Positions 54,296 to 64,000 of a stretch of 64,000 bases of DNA are shown piece by piece. The stretch lies in the NCBI GenBank assembly GCA_949825045.1, contig OX463814.1:37776383-37840382 (forward strand), given 5' to 3'. Under the pieces are notes generated by a model. It saw nothing but the letters and a program-made list of their open reading frames with translations. It had not been told where the DNA came from and did not search any database. A program made the position numbers and the translations under genes. Positions within the stretch are counted from its first letter, which is position 1. The number at the start of each line of letters is the position of its first letter. Source of the stretch: Argyresthia goedartella. Lineage: Eukaryota > Arthropoda > Insecta > Lepidoptera > Argyresthiidae.

Positions 54296-55094
54296 ATTTA
54301 TTTATTCGGACAGGATGTTTAAACATGAAGGATTGAGGTTACACAGGCCATAGGGACGTTACTCACTAAGTAAAAAATATTACTGTAGGAATCTTACGCA
54401 CACACATGCAGCTTATACAGGAATACATTGTTTGGCATAAGTGCGTAAAATTTTCATTATGATTATAGGACGGTGAAAAATATTAATTCCATAATGCGAT
54501 TTGCGGGATTCGAATCGCGAACCGATTGATTTTTCCTTTAAATTGGTTTTTGTGTATCAGGAGAAGATTAAATTATGTAACAGATTTTTATATTTGATAG
54601 GTGAGTTATTATATATGTTGACCGAGGCAATGTGTTTGTAGTAGTTGTCACGGATAACCCAAGGGCGCTAAGGTCCAGCATTGGTGTTGCTTTTGGGGAC
54701 TGCATATAGGTTTTGAAGCCATTGATACAAGATTTTCACACGAGGTGAGGTTAATAAGTATTTTAGAGAACTATTATTTGATTAAATGGTTTTTGTTTTG
54801 TTGCAAAGAATTAAGACGGAACCCGTATCACTTCTAATAGTTTCATAACTCGACCATTTCATTCATTTCTTCGTGGCAATTTCCTTCCTCATATTGCGAT
54901 ATTTAACCAGTATATTCCAAAAATAAAGATTGCTGAATTCGGTGGCTAAAGTGGGGTTTTTGAAGTGTAGCAGGCGTTAATATAATTTCGAGATACATTC
55001 CGTTTGCACCGTGCGGGCCTGGGTTTATTTTTAAGATATCTCCGGTGAAACCCTCAGTTTTTACAAAATTTACCATGGAACCCTTCAAACTCAC
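54296..55094. other. Intron DNA
   Basis: Nothing coding. A GGGATTCGAATCGCGA word at about 54512 looks like an isolated B-box and lacks a partner. Confidence 0.4.
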
Positions 55095-55342
55095 CTCAAA
55101 AACAATGGCCAACCCTTGAAGCTGGTAACAGCTAGGTGCCTCTCACTGATCGCAGGTAGATCCACAAACGTATAGTAACACGTGATGCCCACAGTGATAA
55201 CTAGGCATAGGTTGGCGAAGATGGAGAACGGCACCAGGAACTTGAGGTGACGGAGCTGGGTGATGAGGATGAGGGGGATCAGGAGGATCCCGCAGTAGAC
55301 CTCGACTTGCATCTTGTGGTGAGGGGCGAAGTGGTCGCTGAG
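55095..55342 (-). CDS. SLC36/pathetic-like amino acid transporter, exon (fourth visible)
   Basis: Minus-strand exon of 248 bp, acceptor TTATTGTAG before 55342 and donor GTGAGT after 55095. Phase 0 in, two bases (AG) out. It encodes about 83 residues: LSDHFAPHHKMQVEVYCGIL continuing into a helix (LIPLILITQLRHLKFLVPFS), a second helix (IFANLCLVITVGITCYYTFV) and DLPAISERHLAVTSFKGWPL. The two helices with the LxxLKxLxPFS link are standard for SLC36-type transporters, where the loop before FKGWP contributes to the substrate gate. Undamaged. Confidence 0.93.
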
Positions 55343-55744
55343 CTACAATAATAATAAAAGGTATTTAATTATGGTGAAGGGAGGCGGCTGAGTTCATAAC
55401 CTAATTTATTAAAATATGTTTTCTTTAAACTATTGCCCGTGTGTTTTTTTCGATTTTTTAATAGTTATTCTTCTTTCAGTCGTTCTTGAGTTATAAGTGG
55501 TGTACAGTAGGTAAATGTGAGCTGATTTGATTAATTGATTGATAGTAAAAGGAATGAAATTATATGCATAGTTTTAGGAGAGGTCCGTAGAGAAATAAAA
55601 CGTCAATAACGATTCACTTGTATCACTTATATTGTTCACCAACAATTTATAGTAACATTTTTGCCTTCTTGGAGGCTACGAGCGGAATGCTCGATCACAG
55701 TTTTTTCCCTCTCCAGCTAAGTTCCCTTTCCCTTCTAAAGGAAA

Positions 55745-56480
55745 ATCAATCAAAATCAAAATCAAAAATCATTTATTTCCATAGGATGTTGTTACATCAC
55801 TTAGATCCGTCATTACATTTTTTTTGGGTGAGTTCACTAACCCAATGGCGGAATCTGTGGAGAAGAGCTCACCGAAGAAACTCCACAGTCGTCGCATCTT
55901 TTGCGTTTCCTTTTTTAAATAAAATATTGTCAAATTACAAAATGAATGCTAATTATATATCGAAACAGCCTGTTACTCAAACAATCTATTCCCATGGACA
56001 TCTGTCCTCTAAATAATCAGATATCCTGTAGTAACCTTTTTTATACAATTTCTGTTTTATTATTATTTTAAACTTGTCTAAAGGTAAGTTTTTAATATCA
56101 GTAGGGACCTTATTGTAATAGCGTATACAATTGCCTTTAAAAGAATTACTAATTTTATGTAGTCGGCTTACATAAGCAACCAACTTGTCTTTATTTCTAG
56201 TATTAAAATTGTGTATATCACTGTACTTCTGAAAATTAGTTATATTTCTTTTTACATACACAAGATTGTCATAGATATATTGAGACACAAATGTCAGAAT
56301 ATTGATTTCTTTAAACTTTTAACTTTTTTAACTTTTTTAAACAATGTGATAACGGATATACGCTTAAAATACAACCAAAACCTAATAATTTTTAATGAAC
56401 TTCCTGTCCAATCGATATTTGGTAACATTTTATTAAATACGACATCCGTTCAATATAGCAATTATTATCTAAAATAATAT
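55745..56480 (-). pseudogene. 5'-truncated non-LTR retrotransposon, RT C-terminus
   Basis: Minus strand. The frame from 56288 reads HNFNTRNKDKLVAYVSRLHK, GNCIRYYNKVPTDIKNLPLD and KLYKKGYYRISDYLEDRCPW and ends at 55986. These are the terminal residues of CR1/Jockey-group RT proteins. The 3' end has TGATTT-type repeats (about 55745-55772), the tail. The part upstream of 56288 continues as non-coding or decayed sequence. Confidence 0.75.
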
Positions 56481-57634
56481 GTATTAAAAAGGATAACTGC
56501 TCAAAATTAAAATTTTAATCAAGTTAATATCCAACCAAATCAATATCCGGTAAAATTATTAAATACACTTCCGTTCAAGTTAACATCCATATAAATTATT
56601 AAACAGACTTCCGTTAAGTTGACATTTCATAAAATAATAAATCAACTTCCGTTCAAGTTAACATCTCACAAACTAATCAAATTTACTTCTATTATTACAA
56701 ATATTTACATGAACACCTAAAATGGCATCACAATTATTTATTGGCTAATTATCCTAACAATAGATACTTATAGTTATTATGGGCATAGCGAAGGCGGGGG
56801 GGGGGTCGGTGACGTCAGTATGGCGCGAGACTTCAGGGGCCTTGGCGTGAAGTGCGTTTCAGATAGCATATCTCTTCGCCGCGTAAGAAGTCTCTGGTGC
56901 GCACTTATCAAAAAAAATAGGAAAAAGCAATATCCGGCTGCCAGACTCATATCACAATTGCGAGCTTCCAAAAAATAACATTTGTAAATTTTTAGGTAGC
57001 AACAACTACGTCACAATATGAAATACGTAAATAAAATACAAGTGATATCTATGAGAATAGGAAACGATTGATTGATATGAACATTTATAGTATGATTTAG
57101 CTGAGATGTTTCCTCCCTTACTTTTGGGTAATACTTTTTTTAAAAGCTACAAAAACTGGTTTTATTGCTAACAATCACCTGGGTTGTGTCAACCTCCACG
57201 TACCGCTCCACTACCGCAGTAATCTACTCAATAAAGTCTCAGATACTCTAAGGGAACGAATAATCTAAATGGCGTTGCACATTTGCACCGTGTCACCATT
57301 TTACTTTAGTAAAACGCTTTTCAGACACCGTGCAATGTTGCAGCGTCATGTTGCAGCGAAATGTTTGGGGACGTTTTGTCCTTAGTGTATCTCAGGCTTT
57401 TTGTGACATGGATGATGGCACTGTGAAAACAAAATAACAAAGATTGTCCACTCGAGAACTCTAGGCCGAAATGAACTGGCGCGATGGCAGAAGAATAATT
57501 TATAGAAGTCATATTTTATTACCATATAGAAGAAAAAAAACCCAGCGTTTTCCCTTAATATCCTCTTTATAACGACTGGGATAAATATTTAGGATAAATA
57601 TTGTTAGCTTTAGTTTTGGTATACGAGTACTTAC
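56481..57634. other. Intron DNA
   Basis: Contains loosely repeated phrases (CTTCCGTTCAAGTTAACATC-like at about 56569, 56608 and 56648, roughly 40-bp spacing) and a G-run (about 56794-56805). No gene. Confidence 0.45.
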
Positions 57635-57719
57635 ATCTTTGAGGGATGAAGCGACGAATATGACGTAGACACTGGTGCCTCCGAGACACACCCCAGCCAT
57701 AGCGTAGTCAGCGAAATAT
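57635..57719 (-). CDS. SLC36/pathetic-like amino acid transporter, exon (third visible)
   Basis: Minus-strand exon of 85 bp, acceptor TAAACAG before 57719 and donor GTAAGT after 57635. It supplies one base to the Arg codon begun in the exon at 61561, then 28 codons, phase 0 out: YFADYAMAGVCLGGTSVYVI and FVASSLKD. The GGTSVYVIFVA helix corresponds to the third or fourth transmembrane segment of SLC36 proteins. Small exon, no lesion, and its phase matches both neighbours. Confidence 0.92.
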
Positions 57720-57777
57720 CTGTTTAAACATCATTAAAAATTAATTCAGAAGGAAGTTGTCAAATTGCAGCCCTTTG

Positions 57778-59470
57778 ACAAAGTCAAAGTCAAAGTACTT
57801 TATTACTGTAGACATTTACATATATTAAGCAAACGTAATTTTTTGCCTCTTCTCTACATTGGACCACTGTGGGAGAAGAAAGCGTAGAAAAACCCACAGA
57901 TTGATTTTTAGATCTCTTTTAAAAAATCCTCGTGCTTAACGAATACAAATGTGAAAAATTTAATTATTATGATTAATAAGCAGGAATAAATAATTACAAA
58001 ATTATTAACAGCAAGATCTGTGTTGAGCTAGATTAACCCCATACAATCCTGTCATTTACATAATCTTCAACTTGTAATATCCCTTTTTCGACAAAGTCGC
58101 TTTAACATGCTTTTGAAATTGCTCAAATGGCAATTTCAAAATCTCCAGAGGTATCTTATTATAGTAGAGAATGCACTGACCCTTGAAAAAATTGCTAGCC
58201 TTCGTGAGTCTAAACCGGGGCGGGGCGCACATAGTCTGTGATTATTTCTTAGTTTAACATTACAGCTATCGCTAAGTTTGGAAAATGTTGTAAGGTTCTT
58301 GCGTACATACTTTATATTTTCGAAAATAAATGACTAGCTACAGATAGTATGTCAATTTATTTAAAAAGCTCTCTTAAGGAGTATGTTCGTTTTAAATTAT
58401 AAATTGCTCGAATAGCTCTTTTCTGTAAAATAAAAATAGTTTGAATATCTGCTGCTTTCTCCCACAACAAGTTACCATAGGACATGACACTATAAAAGTA
58501 ACTAAAATATACTAGCCTAGATGTAGCCGCATCCGTGCTTGGTCTGATGTTCCTAACAGCGTAAGCCGCAGAATTTAATTTATCAGCTCATTTATCTATG
58601 TTGGGTCCCCACTGCAATTTGCTATCAATGGTTATTCCAAGAAACTTTGTATCATTTACTAATTCTAACGTGCTGTTGTCTAGCATATAGAATTTGATAT
58701 ACTTGGTTTTACCAGCGTTTAACAATAAATTATTAACTGTGAACCAATTCAAGATTAAAGAAAATACACCATTAACATCATCAAAATCTCCTTTTTGTCT
58801 TTCAATTTTGGAGACCATTTTAGTATCATCAGCAAACAACACTATGTCAGTCAATTTCTCCACCATGAAAGGCAGATCGTTAATATATACCAGAAATAAG
58901 AAAGAGCCCAATATGGAACCTTCTGGAACGTCAATTTTTACAACCGATTCATCAGATTTAAAGCCGTTAACTTTTTCTTTTTGAATTATATTTCTTAGGT
59001 ATGATCTTAGTAGATCCAACGCTTTATTTCTAACTCCGTAATGATTTCATTTAATTAATAGCGTATTATGATCAACACAATCAAACTCCTTTTACAGGTC
59101 GCAAAAAACTTCGATAGCATCCTGTGCGGCCTCCCATGCACAATAAATATGAGATGTAAGGGTAATACCTGCATCCGTAGTCGATTTACCCCTAGTGAAA
59201 CCGTATTGTTTGGCGTGGATTTGTTTTGTAAGTTTGAAGTGTGAGAGCATTTGATCTTTTCAAATATTTTAGTTAGTGTTGGAAGAGCAGATATTGGTCT
59301 GAAATTTGAAGGATCACCCTTATCTCCTGACTTGAACAGAGGTATTAGCTTACTGTGTTTCGTAAGGTCTGGGAAAGCCCCATCGTCAACACATTTATTG
59401 AATATATAAGCTAAGTGAACCAATGACTTTGACTGATATACCCCACAGGTCTTCAGTATTTTTTAAGTTT
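57778..59470 (-). mobile_element. Non-LTR retrotransposon copy B (minus)
   Basis: Starts at the 3' (TTTGAC)n tail (57778-57798) and runs through untranslated sequence and RT coding relics to the CCCCACAGGTCTTCAGTAT phrase at about 59442. It is the least interrupted of the family copies (others: 35182-39480, 52543-52870, 5158-5290), so it shows what the others lost. It lies in the intron between the exons at 57635 and 61561, on the gene's sense strand. Confidence 0.8.
58588..59423 (-). pseudogene. RT relic of non-LTR copy B
   Basis: Minus strand. 59423-59055: VHLAYIFNKCVDDGAFPDL, KLIPLFKSGDKGDPSNFRPI, SALPTLTKIFEK (RT motifs 1-2), then a frame change. 59019-58588: VPEGSILGSFLFLVYIND, the catalytic IVLFADDTKMV, NWFTVNNLLLNAGKTKYI, TKFLGITIDSKLQWG. 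The domain order is that of Jockey/CR1-group RTs. The conserved FDxVDH segment between the two frames is damaged, and no endonuclease is present. Confidence 0.82.
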
Positions 59471-60680
59471 ATATGAATGTTTAGTTAAATCTCCAGTTCG
59501 CAGTTTAATATTGTGTCTGTACGGTGTGAACCGTATTTTGGGCAAAAATTGTATTTTTCCCTCCGAAGTTTTTATTCTTTTGAGATTTTTACGCCACGTT
59601 TCCGAAAGGAAAGTTAGCTGTGACAACTTGTCAAACTCTTTTTGTCCAATCAGATGCCGCTATTATGAATTAATCTTCTATTAATCGCCTGTAACATTTG
59701 ACTTATCTTGTATAAACTGGGGGTTAGAGTTTGATTGCCTGGGTAATTTTTATTTAACTCCTTTGCTACATTTTTTCAATACTTTTCCTGGAGACACGTG
59801 TCGAAAATTCCACCCTAAATATATCAAAAACATACCTTTATCATAAAAAATCTCGGTCGACCCCCTTTCATCAACCCACACTGAGCCAGCGTAGTGGAGT
59901 ACGGCTCAGTCTTAATTGATTTGGAAAAAAGTATGTGCCCCTCGGTGGGGATATGAATGGGCAGTTCGACACGGTAGAAAGAAAAAAATAAAATACTCCA
60001 GGCGTCACAACTAAATATCGAACTAAACTGACCACTTGTAGTCAAACAGCTGCAAACAGCTTACCATAGGTTTTTTAAAATGTTTTTCTTAATAACCAGC
60101 AGCTTAGTAGTAATAACTGGAATGATATGCTTTCTGAGCAGGCTCATGTTTTCAAAATCTAATAGATGGCGTTGAAGACACAACTCCTTTTTTCCTTTGG
60201 CGCGTGATGATGGTGGTAAATATGGGTGGAGGACACTCAAATAATCAAAAAATGTTTGTTGAATTAAATCTTAAATCTTATTATCATATGTAACGTGTAT
60301 TTTAATGTAATGCACACTTTAATGTACCTTCACATATTAGTATGATGCGCTCGAGTAAAACCTATTCGTATGGTCTTAGTTTTGGCCCTAGTGGCGCGGC
60401 TCTAGATGAAAGATCAGATTTGGTGAAGTTAATAAACATGGTGTAATGGGTCACCCAAATCTTTATCCGACACGCTAGATATTGCGCAATCTCCTTCAGT
60501 GGAAAGATGGGATTTTGAATGTCACAATTCTGAATTGTTTGACGATCCTTTTTTCCTGGTTCTGTTTTTATATTTTTCCTCGTTACATAGTATGTTTTGT
60601 CCTTACGTCCAGCCGTGATGCGTACAAATAATACAAATAAGCAAATAAACAACAGGTGAGGTAAAAAATATAGGCAACAA
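59471..60680. other. Intron DNA with a dispersed repeat
   Basis: It holds the second copy of the repeat seen at 52290-52410 (59865-59960). The open frame at 60362-60652 has no recognisable domain and is not called. Confidence 0.4.
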
Positions 60681-60689
60681 ACAATACAT

Positions 60690-61370
60690 TAAACCATTAC
60701 AATATTACAATGATGTCAAAAAAAATATGTCAAATATATTATTATTGTATGTCATATGTAAAATTGTATTTAGTAAAAGGTGATTAAAAAAAATAAAAAA
60801 AGATGTCAATGGCAATAGTTTAGTAGATATAACATGTCAACACTATGCTAAATATTCACCTAAAGAGTAGTATGCTTTATCAGCCAAATAATCTTTTAAT
60901 CTAAGCTTGATCTTGTTTGGGTTATCTATATTCATAATTGAGACAGGAACCTTATTGTATATTGTCGAGGCCATACCGAATACACTGTTGGTGAACAGTG
61001 CAGTTTTGTGTCTGGTAGCGCGTATATTTTTTTTGTTGCGGCGACTCTTCGGGTTTTCGTATAGGGTTGGGTTTATTTTAATAAACATTATTATTTCATA
61101 TATGTATAACGAAGGCATTGTTAAAAGTTTATGGCGTTTAAAATATGGTTTGCAGCTGTCTGTTCTTTTTAACGAAAATATAGCTCTAATGCATTTTTTC
61201 TGAGACTTGAACGCAATTTCCCTATTTATTCCGTTACCCCAGAATATTATTCCGTATCTGAGTATAGACACTACGTAGCCGTGATAAGCAGTCAGTACTG
61301 CGGTAACATCCACAACTTTGCGGAGCATATACAGTGCATATGAAAACCGGTTTAGTTTTTTCAATTTGCT
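60690..61370 (-). pseudogene. 5'-truncated CR1-like element, RT C-terminal region
   Basis: Minus-strand frame 61364-60843 (173 residues): AYHGYVVSILRYGIIFWGNG, AFKSQKKCIRAIFSLKRTD, RHKTALFTNSVFGMASTIYN, DYLADKAYYSLGEYLA. It aligns by eye with the C-terminus of the element at 40126-42975 (LRYALIIWGN, QKKCIRSIVG) but is clearly diverged, so it is a related subfamily. An ATTACAATATTACAATG-type repeated tail lies near 60695. The coding part itself has no internal stop; truncation upstream makes it non-functional. Confidence 0.78.
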
Positions 61371-61560
61371 CTTTCCAGTTTAGTTTATTGTAGATTTGTA
61401 ATGTACATCAAATTATCATTTGTTTATCCTCGTTTTATTCTCAATTTATATGTCTCATACAGTTCATCAGTTCTACCGATCTATATCTATATTGATAACA
61501 TAGAGTGTTATCAAAGTTATAAGTCATGAAACGAAACGCCTCTTGGCCTTCCCTATATAC

Positions 61561-61682
61561 CTGACATGCCTGGCGTATGGCCGCAATCTTCTTGGTCCAT
61601 ATTTGAACGCTTGCTCACAAGTCTCTGTATAGCTTAGCGAAGGGACTCGGCTCGCTTTGCACAGCTCCCTCGATGTGTGGAC
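61561..61682 (-). CDS. SLC36/pathetic-like amino acid transporter, exon (second visible)
   Basis: Minus-strand exon of 122 bp, acceptor TGTTTCAG before 61682 and donor GTATAT after 61561. Phase 0 in, two bases (AG) out. It encodes VHTSRELCKASRVPSLSYTE and TCEQAFKYGPRRLRPYARHV: the cytosolic loop after the second helix, with the PSLSYxExxxxAFxxGP pattern of SLC36 members. Found only by splice and phase logic, since no start codon lies in it. Confidence 0.9.
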
Positions 61683-62253
61683 CTGAAACACATTTATGCT
61701 TTAAATACACTGGGGACAGGCCATGTAAAAAATAAATCAAAGGTACGAAACTCCTACGAAAGGTTTAGCATAGCCAGGGCAAATATTTCTGTGATGTGCA
61801 TGAATATTTGTTTCTTAGTCTTGGATTAAATATTTATGCGTCGAGTACCCATAACTCAAGCCTTATTGAGCTTACTTAAACTCTACTAGTCTACTCAGAT
61901 GTCAGATTTATGTCAGAAGCAAAATAAAATAAAAATATCATACAATTCTTGCAAAATTCTCGTTATTGTGAAGTCAATAGTTTTAGCGTATCAGCGTTTT
62001 GATTTCACAAAAAAGAGAGTTTATTTTTCCATTTGATACATTTACGGTATCTATTATAGCTTTGCCAAATAATGAAAAAACCGTTAATGTGTCCCACATT
62101 TTACAGCGTCAGGTGGAGGGGTCTTAGGGGGATGCAGCGCGATTTTACCACCACACCCAAATGTATTATGTGGAACACAAGTTACAACATTTTAATAATA
62201 TGTTTGTCATTTCCAGACATTGATTACATACAGTTGCTGCGTTAAGTGTATGC

Positions 62254-63626
62254 GAACGACAGGCGCGTGGTCCCGGGTTGGTTTATTAGCGTAGTTGTTT
62301 CTTTTTATGTTTTTATTTTATTTTAATTCATATTTCTTTAATAGTTTCTTGCGTACACACATTATATTTTCGAAAAAAAAATCAAAGGAACGACATATGA
62401 CATAGTACGCTCGCTGTCTATCATGACATGATAATTTTTCTGTAGGTATGACGACAGGCGCGTGGTCCCGGGTTGGTTTATTAGCGTAGTTGTTTCTTTT
62501 TATGTTTTTATTTTATTTTAATTCATATTTCTTTAATAGTTTCTTGCGTACACACATTATATTATCGAAAAAAAAAATCAAAGGAACGACATGTGACATA
62601 GTACGCTCGCTGTCTATCATGACATGATAATTTTTCTGTAGGTATGACGACAGGCGCGTGGTCCCGGGTTGGTTTATTAGCGTAGTTGTTTCTTTTTATG
62701 TTTTTATTTTATTTTAATTCATATTTCTTTAATAGTTTCTTGCGTACACACATTATATTTTCGAAAAAAAAAACAAAGGAACGACATATGACATAATACG
62801 CTCGCTGTCTATCATGACATGATAATTTTTCTGTAGGTATGACGACAGGCGCGTGGTCCCGGGTTGGTTTATTAGCGTAGTTGTTTCTTTTTATGTTTTT
62901 ATTTTATTTTAATTCATATTTCTTTAATAGTTTCTTGCGTACACACATTATATTTTCGAAAAAAAAAATCAAAGGAACGACATATGTATGACATAGTACG
63001 CTCGCTGTCTATCATGACATGATAATTTTTCTGTAGGTATGACGACAGGCGCGTGGTCCCGGTTTGGTTTATTAGCGTAGTTGTTTCTTTTTACGTTTTT
63101 ATTTTATTTTAATTCATATTTCTTTAATAGTTTCTTGCGTACACACATTATATTTTCGAAAAAAAAATCAAAGGAACGACATATGACATAATACGCTCGC
63201 TGTCTATCATGACATGATAATTTTTCTGTAGGTATGACGACAGGCGCGTGGTCCCGGGTTAGTTTATTAGCGTAGTTGTTTCTTTTTATGTTTTTATTTT
63301 ATTTTAATTCATATTTCTTTAATAGTTTCTTGCGTACACACATTATATTTTCGAAAAAAAAAAATCAAAGGAACGACATATGACATAGTACGCTCGCTGT
63401 CTATCATGACATGATAATTTTTCTGTAGGTATGACGACAGGCGCGTGGTCCCGGGTTAGTTTATTAGCGTAGTTGTTTCTTTTTATGTTTTTAGTTTATT
63501 TTAATTCATATTTCTTTAATAGTTTCTTGCGTACACACATTATATTTTCGAAAAAAAAACAAAGGAGCGACATATGACATAGTACGCTTGCTGTCTATCA
63601 TGACATGAGAATTTTTCTGTAGATAT
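62254..63626. repeat. Satellite-like tandem array, seven ~196-bp monomers
   Basis: AGGCGCGTGGTCCCGGGTT or a one-base variant recurs at 62261, 62456, 62652, 62847, 63047, 63242 and 63439, i.e. periods of 195, 196, 195, 200, 195 and 197. The 200-bp unit has an extra four bases near 62987. Monomers also share a long T-rich block, TTTCTTGCGTACACACATTA, an A-run of 7-10, and the palindrome ATCATGACATGAT. Copies differ by only a few bases, so the array is young or homogenised. It lies wholly inside the intron between the exons at 61561 and 63716. Confidence 0.95.
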
Positions 63627-63715
63627 GAAAATATTTTGTGTCTTTGTTACCTTTTATATTCCTAGGAAATACGGTCAATGCCTTAAATTGGAAAAGCATT
63701 GTACATAATACTCAC

Positions 63716-63866
63716 CAAAATATGCACACAATGCGTTGCTATAAAGGCAACTAAAATAGTTCCAATACAGCCCGGGACCAGCCCAGCATGTTTGAAGGCA
63801 GCGGGCATTGCCAGTAGACCAGAACCGAGGGAAGACTTGAGGAGGTGAAAGAACGAACCGAGGGTC
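63716..63866 (-). CDS. SLC36/pathetic-like amino acid transporter, exon (first visible)
   Basis: Minus-strand exon of 151 bp, acceptor TGTTCACAG before 63866 and donor GTGAGT after 63716. It takes two bases from an exon outside the window, then gives 50 codons, phase 0 out: TLGSFFHLLKSSLGSGLLAM, PAAFKHAGLVPGCIGTILVA, FIATHCVHIL. This is the first transmembrane helix of the SLC36/pathetic group, with the unwound GSGLLAMP motif that contributes to amino acid and proton binding in this amino acid/auxin permease-type fold. Transport of small amino acids with protons is the family role; substrate here is unknown. The remaining N-terminus is beyond base 64000. The six visible exons have matching phases and no stops, so the gene looks functional despite about 60 kb of repeat-laden introns. 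Confidence 0.94.
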
Positions 63867-64000
63867 CTGTGAACACAACCAAAGGTGAGATATTTATAAC
63901 TAATGAAATCTATTTGCAACAATACAAAACAGGATCGGCAAAAGTATCGTAAAAGGCCGTGCACAATATAATTGGTTCAATAATATTAGTTATAGCCCCA

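Noticed and set aside
60362..60652. 96-codon minus-strand frame with hydrophobic start
   Set aside because: No family resemblance; the surrounding sequence is repeat-derived intron.
62254..63626. CRISPR-like array
   Set aside because: Repeats are contiguous ~196-bp monomers without unique spacers, in eukaryotic intron DNA.

Overview
The window is animal nuclear DNA, most likely from a lepidopteran insect. It is AT-rich, has GT-AG introns, and is packed with retrotransposons of insect types (BEL/Pao, Jockey-group, CR1-like and RTE-like) plus tRNA-derived SINE-like repeats. The lepidopteran assignment is inferred from this repeat mix; no species is proposed.

Host gene. One cellular gene is visible, on the minus strand, as six exons scattered over the whole window: 63716-63866, 61561-61682, 57635-57719, 55095-55342, 47184-47396 and 857-1026. 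All six have consensus splice sites and their codon phases join without conflict. Together they encode about 295 residues of an SLC36/pathetic-type proton-coupled amino acid transporter. The first coding exon(s) lie beyond base 64000 and the last beyond base 1. The intron between 47184 and 1026 is about 46.2 kb and holds most of the mobile DNA.

The nested core, 6.5-31 kb, plus strand (antisense to the transporter). A Jockey-like non-LTR element (ORF1 starts at 6764; ORF2 ends at 25599) is split inside ORF1 by an env-bearing BEL/Pao element (6853-21157, identical-looking 211-bp LTRs, 5-bp target duplication). That element is itself split inside its env gene by a second BEL/Pao element (13342-20168, identical-looking 275-bp LTRs, 5-bp duplication). 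A CR1/Jockey-group element with a PHD-finger ORF1 and a nearly intact ORF2 follows directly (about 25756-31060). All of these carry small lesions (nonsense codons, a 7-bp duplication, frameshifts) despite looking recent.

The older layer, 32-45 kb. This holds a decayed BEL/Pao pol, an RTE-like 3' fragment, and a minus-strand non-LTR copy (about 35.2-39.5 kb). That copy was split by a 2.1-kb retroelement of an unusual lineage (36008-38114) combining a reverse transcriptase, a zinc finger and a nuclease-like C-terminus, bounded by a 12-bp direct repeat. Next is a nearly complete minus-strand CR1-like element (about 39983-44570).

Smaller repeats and introns, 1-6 kb and 44-64 kb. These include a 29-bp minisatellite, a 1.4-kb long-inverted-repeat element, several MITE-like inverted repeats, SINE heads, a second RT/zinc-finger/nuclease-like relic (48.4-49.5 kb), an env-like relic near 51.4 kb, 5'-truncated non-LTR tails, and a seven-copy ~196-bp satellite array (62.25-63.63 kb). 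The satellite monomer contains a 31-bp piece matching the non-LTR family at 58.3 kb.
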